A stretch of 64,000 bases of DNA from CAUZIZ01 sp965219855 (GTDB lineage Bacteria; Acidobacteriota; UBA6911; RPQK01; JAJDTT01): the NCBI GenBank assembly GCA_965219855.1, contig CBDCOR010000031.1:122028-186027 (forward strand), given 5' to 3'. This document shows positions 60,871 to 64,000 of this stretch, piece by piece. The notes under the pieces are model-generated. The model made no database searches, had not been told where the DNA came from, and saw only the letters and a list, made by a program, of their open reading frames with translations. Every line of letters begins with the position of its first letter. Position 1 is the first letter of the stretch. The translations under genes were made by a program, and so were the position numbers.

Positions 60871-61244
60871 GAGGGTCCCAACAGCCGCAGTTCTTGGAAG
60901 GGCTTGAACTATTCAATCGGCAGGAGTTCTACGACTGCCACGACCTGATAGAAGACCTTTGGCTCCAGGAGTCAAGTGACGAGCAGCCTTTTCTGCAAGG
61001 CATCATCCAGGCGGCCGTTGCTTTCTTCCACTACCAACAAGGCAAATGGGGTGCAGCGCGTACCATGATGCAGCAGTCTATCGACCGACTAGCCCCTTAC
61101 CCAGGTTCCTATGGGAAGATCGAGCTGGAGCGATTTCGGTTAGAGTTGCGAGTCTGGAAGCAGACCCTCGATGAGGCGATTAGTCGGGGGAGTAGGGACC
61201 CCCTGGCTCTAGACTACCCGATGATCAATCTGCGATCGGAATGA
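60858..61244 (+). CDS. DUF309 family protein
   Basis: 128 residues as written. Family signature: LELFNRQEFYDCHDLIEDLW, FLQGIIQAAVAFFHYQQGKW and a C-terminal helical bundle. DUF309 proteins are small helical proteins of unknown function, sometimes metal-associated. The TTG at 60858 lies inside a MITE fragment, so the N-terminal residues (MSETGG) are repeat-derived. A TTG at 60894 (before EGLELFNRQEF) is an alternative start closer to the family's usual one. Confidence 0.8.
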   Translation: MSETGGSQQPQFLEGLELFNRQEFYDCHDLIEDLWLQESSDEQPFLQGIIQAAVAFFHYQQGKWGAARTMMQQSIDRLAPYPGSYGKIELERFRLELRVWKQTLDEAISRGSRDPLALDYPMINLRSE

Positions 61245-61266
61245 CGGTCGCCGTATTGAGGAAGCG

Positions 61267-61878
61267 TCAACTCGAGATGCGCCGGTAAACCGCCGCATAT
61301 ACGGTTCGGAAAGGTGAAACGCAGTAGTTCTCGATCAGATTCTTGCCTGAAACCGGATGGTTGAGGCATTTTTCCAGATGCTGGTTATTGACACTGAAGG
61401 AGAGACGCATGATGTCGGCGCCTTCTGTTCTCGTCTCAACCTGGAAAGCCTCAGTGGGATTTGGCTTCAGCAAGAAGATGTCGCAGTAGCGGTAGTTCTT
61501 GAGTTCGTAGGGTGTAGGGACCAGTTTTTCACCCAGATTCTCGTAGTGGGCTAGCAGTCGTCTGTGAAAGTCCTGATAGTCGAATCTCTCGACCTTGTTG
61601 TTCACGCTGATTTCGATCAGCAGGGTGTTCTCCTGCCAACGTGATGCCAGCCCGTAGGTAAAATCCAGGTCGTCCTTGTTGAACTTGATCCGGTGCTGCC
61701 CTCGGTCATCGTGGAAACGCTTTAATTCTTCCTCCCGTTTCCCCAGCTCCGGCTCTGCTTCGAGCCGCTCTCTGGTCAAATAGAAGCCGGAAACGTTTTC
61801 ATACCAGTCGTCGATGATTGACCCAAGGATTTTGTCGGTGGCTTGCTGCAGGCTGCTCTCTTGATTGGTCAACGTCAT
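61267..61878 (-). CDS. hypothetical protein, second gene of an unknown pair
   Basis: About 203 residues, no signal peptide or membrane helix. Text such as IIDDWYENVSGFYLTRERLE, QHRIKFNKDDLDFTYGLASR and FSVNNQHLEKCLNHPVSGKN suggests an alpha/beta protein rich in charged residues. The ATG overlaps the stop of the upstream gene (TGATG). No family recognised. It converges on the DUF309 gene with a 22-base gap. Confidence 0.65.
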   Translation of the reverse strand: MTLTNQESSLQQATDKILGSIIDDWYENVSGFYLTRERLEAEPELGKREEELKRFHDDRGQHRIKFNKDDLDFTYGLASRWQENTLLIEISVNNKVERFDYQDFHRRLLAHYENLGEKLVPTPYELKNYRYCDIFLLKPNPTEAFQVETRTEGADIMRLSFSVNNQHLEKCLNHPVSGKNLIENYCVSPFRTVYAAVYRRISS

Positions 61879-62246
61879 CAATTCATCAATTGCCGGATCT
61901 GCTGTTCAAGTTCCAGTCGTGTCACGAAAGAGGTCTCTTCAAGGTCTGGATCTTCTGTCAGCAACTTACGGACCTCAAACAGTAAACTTCCTCCCAGAAT
62001 GTCATTGAGTTCCTGGGGAGTGAGGGTTGACGGGTGAGGTCCCAAAGGAGAGATCCAAAGCTCGCTCTCTCCCCTAGCGCAGCCAATGAGCAGTTGGTTC
62101 GTCTGACACAATAACTCCAGGTAGTCAAGTGTAATCCAGTTGATCATCGACGCTCGTCCGGGCTCAGTATATTCAGTTTCGATCCGTGGTTGCAAGCGGG
62201 GGACCCTACGTTCTGCGACGGAAAAACGAATCCGCCTTCGGGACAT
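61878..62246 (-). CDS. hypothetical protein, first gene of an unknown pair
   Basis: 122 residues from an ATG at 62246 (MSRRRIRFSVAERRVPRLQP) preceded by AGGAAAA; an ATG at 62147 (MINWITLDYLELL) is the alternative. The longer open frame to 62891 runs antisense through the thioredoxin gene and is not used. Coupled to the next gene by TGATG and divergent from the thioredoxin-TPR gene. The end LEETSFVTRLELEQQIRQLM is helical. No family recognised. Confidence 0.55.
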   Translation of the reverse strand: MSRRRIRFSVAERRVPRLQPRIETEYTEPGRASMINWITLDYLELLCQTNQLLIGCARGESELWISPLGPHPSTLTPQELNDILGGSLLFEVRKLLTEDPDLEETSFVTRLELEQQIRQLMN

Positions 62247-62297
62247 TTTTCCTGAGCCCTCAACGCTCGCTATAATGTGAGCGGAGAGTGCAAAGAA

Positions 62298-63167
62298 ATG
62301 CAGGAGAAGATCAGGGAGCTCGTTGTCGATGTAGTCGAGAAGAATTTCCAGGAACAGGTCGTGGAGCACTCCCGAACCCGGCCGGTGATCGTCGATTTTT
62401 GGGCCGCTTGGTGTGGGCCGTGCCGAACCCTGACTCCGATCTTGGAGGGACTGGCTGAGGAGTTCGGAGGCGCGTTTCTGCTGGCGCGAGTGAACACCGA
62501 AGAGGCGCCCGAGCTCGCTCGCCAGTTCCAGATTCAGAGCATTCCCATGGTGGTGTCCTTTCGTGATGGCAAGCCCGTGGATCAGTTTATTGGCCTGCTT
62601 CCGGAAAGCGAGGTGCGCCGCTTTCTGAGGGCGCAATCTCCGAGTCAGGCAGATCAGATCGTTGTTCTGGCCAACCAGAAATTTGCAGCCGGCGATGTTG
62701 AGGCGGCCTATCAGGATTTTAGGGAGGCTCAGACTCAAGAGACCGACCACCCTGGAGCCCTGCTCGGTCTCGCCCAGATCTCCCTGGAGCGGCAGAGCTA
62801 CGACGAAATGGACCAGCTCCTTGCCAGGATTCCACCCCTTTCCTCTCAAGCTGAGGAGCTGGAGCGACTCAAGATTCTGGCAAGGCTCCAAAGGCGGTGC
62901 CGAGAGGCGGGAGGGTTGGAGGCATCTCGCAGCCGGTCAGAGCAGGAACCCGCGAATCTGGCGGCCCGTTACGATCTGGCCTGCTGCCTAGCGTTGAGCC
63001 AAGAGTACCGTCAGTCCCTCGAGATCCTCCTGGGTATCGTAGCTGAGGACCGCTCTTTCGAAGATGACGCCGGGCGTAAGAGGATGTTGGATGTTTTCGC
63101 TCTCACCGGCAATCGATCGCCGCTCGCCGAAGAATACCGAACACTCCTGTCTCGAGTGATCTTCTGA
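62298..63167 (+). CDS. thioredoxin-TPR protein (CnoX/YbbN-like)
   Basis: 289 residues from the ATG at 62298 (an in-frame start at 62277 adds seven residues). Thioredoxin domain: PVIVDFWAAWCGPCRTLTPI with active-site C39 and C42, and the cis-proline region IQSIPMVVSFRDGKPV. From about residue 120, TPR-like helices follow (ALLGLAQISLERQSYDEMDQ, ARYDLACCLALSQEYRQSLE), the CnoX/YbbN architecture. These are cytosolic redox chaperones that protect proteins during oxidative stress. The full CxxC suggests it also has reductase activity. Confidence 0.88.
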   Translation: MQEKIRELVVDVVEKNFQEQVVEHSRTRPVIVDFWAAWCGPCRTLTPILEGLAEEFGGAFLLARVNTEEAPELARQFQIQSIPMVVSFRDGKPVDQFIGLLPESEVRRFLRAQSPSQADQIVVLANQKFAAGDVEAAYQDFREAQTQETDHPGALLGLAQISLERQSYDEMDQLLARIPPLSSQAEELERLKILARLQRRCREAGGLEASRSRSEQEPANLAARYDLACCLALSQEYRQSLEILLGIVAEDRSFEDDAGRKRMLDVFALTGNRSPLAEEYRTLLSRVIF

Positions 63168-63530
63168 GCCCGCGACTTGCCGTATTTCGTCACCCTGAGT
63201 TGACAAAAATCGTCCCTTTTTCTTACGAATCACGTTCGCACCCAGATGGTGTTAATTAGATCTAACCCGGTGTAACTCCAATTGTGCTAATACTTTTCCT
63301 CGAACCCTTCGACATCAGCTCCCGGAGTGGCCCCTGAATTGCCGACATAGTCGCTTCGGAGCCTTGGGCAAATTTAGGAGTGGGTGACTCGCGCTGTGTT
63401 TGCCAGAACCCGTGTCGAGCCTTTTTAAATTGTGCGTCCAAGGCTCCGGACTCTTCTTCTCTTCGCTTTCCCATATACCTAAGTACACTGCAACGTACCT
63501 CCATCATCGAGATGCCTTCGGCTAGCTTGG
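63168..63530. other. intergenic region without recognisable gene
   Basis: About 360 bases between two convergent genes. I see no convincing reading frame, repeat or RNA; short open frames here have no family features. Confidence 0.5.
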
Positions 63531-64000
63531 CTAGCCAGCCGGTTGCGGGCCCAGGGCGGATTCCTTTGCTGCCAGTTGGGCTTGCCCAATGCGTGCCGGA
63601 AGCGCCATCGCCATCAGGATGCCGGGCACTCCCAGAAGCGCGATTCCGGACAGTGCCACCTGCAGCCCCACTCCCTCGCTCAGAAAGCCCACGCCGGGAA
63701 TGAAGAGGCCGCCCACTCCCCAAGCGAAACCCATCAGGAAGGCCGAAACGGTCGATACTCCTTCGGGAACCAGCTGCTGCGCTAGCACGACGTTGACCGG
63801 GGCCGTGGAGAGTAGAAATGCCGACCCCGCGACGCAGAGGAGAATCGAAATCCACCCCTCGGTCCAGAGAAAACCCAACAGCAAGGGGCAGCATCCCAGC
63901 ATCGAGACCGTAATCAGACCCTTACCTCCGAATCTGTCGCTGAGAAGGCCGCCCAGGAATCCGGCACTCCCTCCAACTGCGAGAAAGAGCGTCAGGATCT
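63531..64000 (-). CDS. MFS transporter, C-terminal part (5' end beyond window)
   Basis: The frame is open to the right edge, so the N-terminus is missing. The visible part begins ILTLFLAVGGSAGFLGGLLS followed by DRFGGKG, the MFS loop motif, and holds about five membrane helices. The spacing and the text (VNVVLAQQLVPEGVSTVSAF, FAWGVGGLFIPGVGFLSEGV) resemble the fosmidomycin-resistance (Fsr) branch of drug exporters. The substrate is uncertain. Confidence 0.75.
   Translation of the reverse strand, partial: ILTLFLAVGGSAGFLGGLLSDRFGGKGLITVSMLGCCPLLLGFLWTEGWISILLCVAGSAFLLSTAPVNVVLAQQLVPEGVSTVSAFLMGFAWGVGGLFIPGVGFLSEGVGLQVALSGIALLGVPGILMAMALPARIGQAQLAAKESALGPQPAG

Noticed and set aside
62247..62891. 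N-terminal extension of the hypothetical protein at 61878-62246
   Set aside because: It reads antisense through the thioredoxin-TPR gene, whose active site and TPRs are unmistakable.
1..64000. tRNA, rRNA and riboswitch genes
   Set aside because: None was recognised on reading both strands; a tRNAscan or Rfam search would be needed to exclude a divergent one.

Overview
The window looks like a chromosomal segment of an Acidobacteriota bacterium, possibly near Thermoanaerobaculia. The main clues are the HTH-TPR membrane regulator with an N-terminal SWKEIAAYLGR-type motif, the MopE-like and ELWxxDGT secreted proteins, and a bc complex/cytochrome oxidase operon carrying an octaheme cytochrome c. 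This assignment is inferred from family composition, not from a phylogeny. Base composition is moderately GC-rich. No rRNA, tRNA or CRISPR array was seen.

Layout. (1) 1-1875, minus strand: the end of an operon (ABC-2 permease, DUF420 membrane protein, HEAT/lipoyl-like protein). (2) 2004-7213: an imuA-imuB-dnaE2 mutasome operon with a good sigma70 promoter and a candidate direct-repeat operator. (3) 7290-15457: accessory genes, namely an HTH-TPR regulator, a MopE-like protein, a POTRA-like protein, a frameshifted ELWxxDGT protein fused to an antitoxin-like tail, a VapC toxin, a frameshifted 2-hydroxyacid dehydrogenase and a flavin reductase. (4) 15.5-26.7 kb: a pile-up of insertion sequences (IS21 type with an extra gene, IS1380, two identical IS110/IS1111-type copies, and a second IS21 type with a perfect 6-bp target duplication). 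(5) 26.8-41.1 kb, minus strand: one long respiratory locus. In transcription order it is CuA subunit II, subunit I, two subunits III, subunit IV, a small CxxC membrane protein, Rieske protein, split cytochrome b, octaheme cytochrome c, cupredoxin-like lipoprotein, ctaA, ctaB and an ABC ATPase. The permease, DUF420 and HEAT genes at the left edge look like the natural continuation of this operon, now about 25 kb away. (6) 41.5-46.4 kb: a TPR histidine kinase and two leucine-catabolism genes (methylcrotonyl-CoA carboxylase beta and an enoyl-CoA hydratase). (7) 46.5-54.1 kb: an AMP-ligase/ACP/acyltransferase fusion, a radical SAM enzyme and a degenerate metallophosphoesterase on the plus strand; a core-MetE methyltransferase with three poorly known partners on the minus strand. 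(8) 54.1-57.0 kb: nested mobile DNA with a group II intron reverse transcriptase next to pyrE. (9) 57-64 kb: pyrE, an Nramp-like transporter, a ClpX-like ATPase, a DUF309 protein, an unknown gene pair, a thioredoxin-TPR protein and a partial MFS transporter.

How the genes work together. The respiratory locus encodes a menaquinol:cytochrome c reductase and a heme A-dependent A1-type oxidase, together with heme A synthesis and assembly/export functions. The membrane-anchored octaheme cytochrome probably carries electrons between the two complexes. The imu cassette supplies damage-induced mutagenic translesion synthesis. Several small palindromic, MITE-like families are scattered through the window. 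In at least four places they supply or abut the start or stop codon of a resident gene, so small repeats are visibly reshaping gene ends here.

Caveat. Two single-base frameshifts (ELWxxDGT protein, 2-hydroxyacid dehydrogenase) and one amber codon (first istA) could be true decay or sequencing errors.
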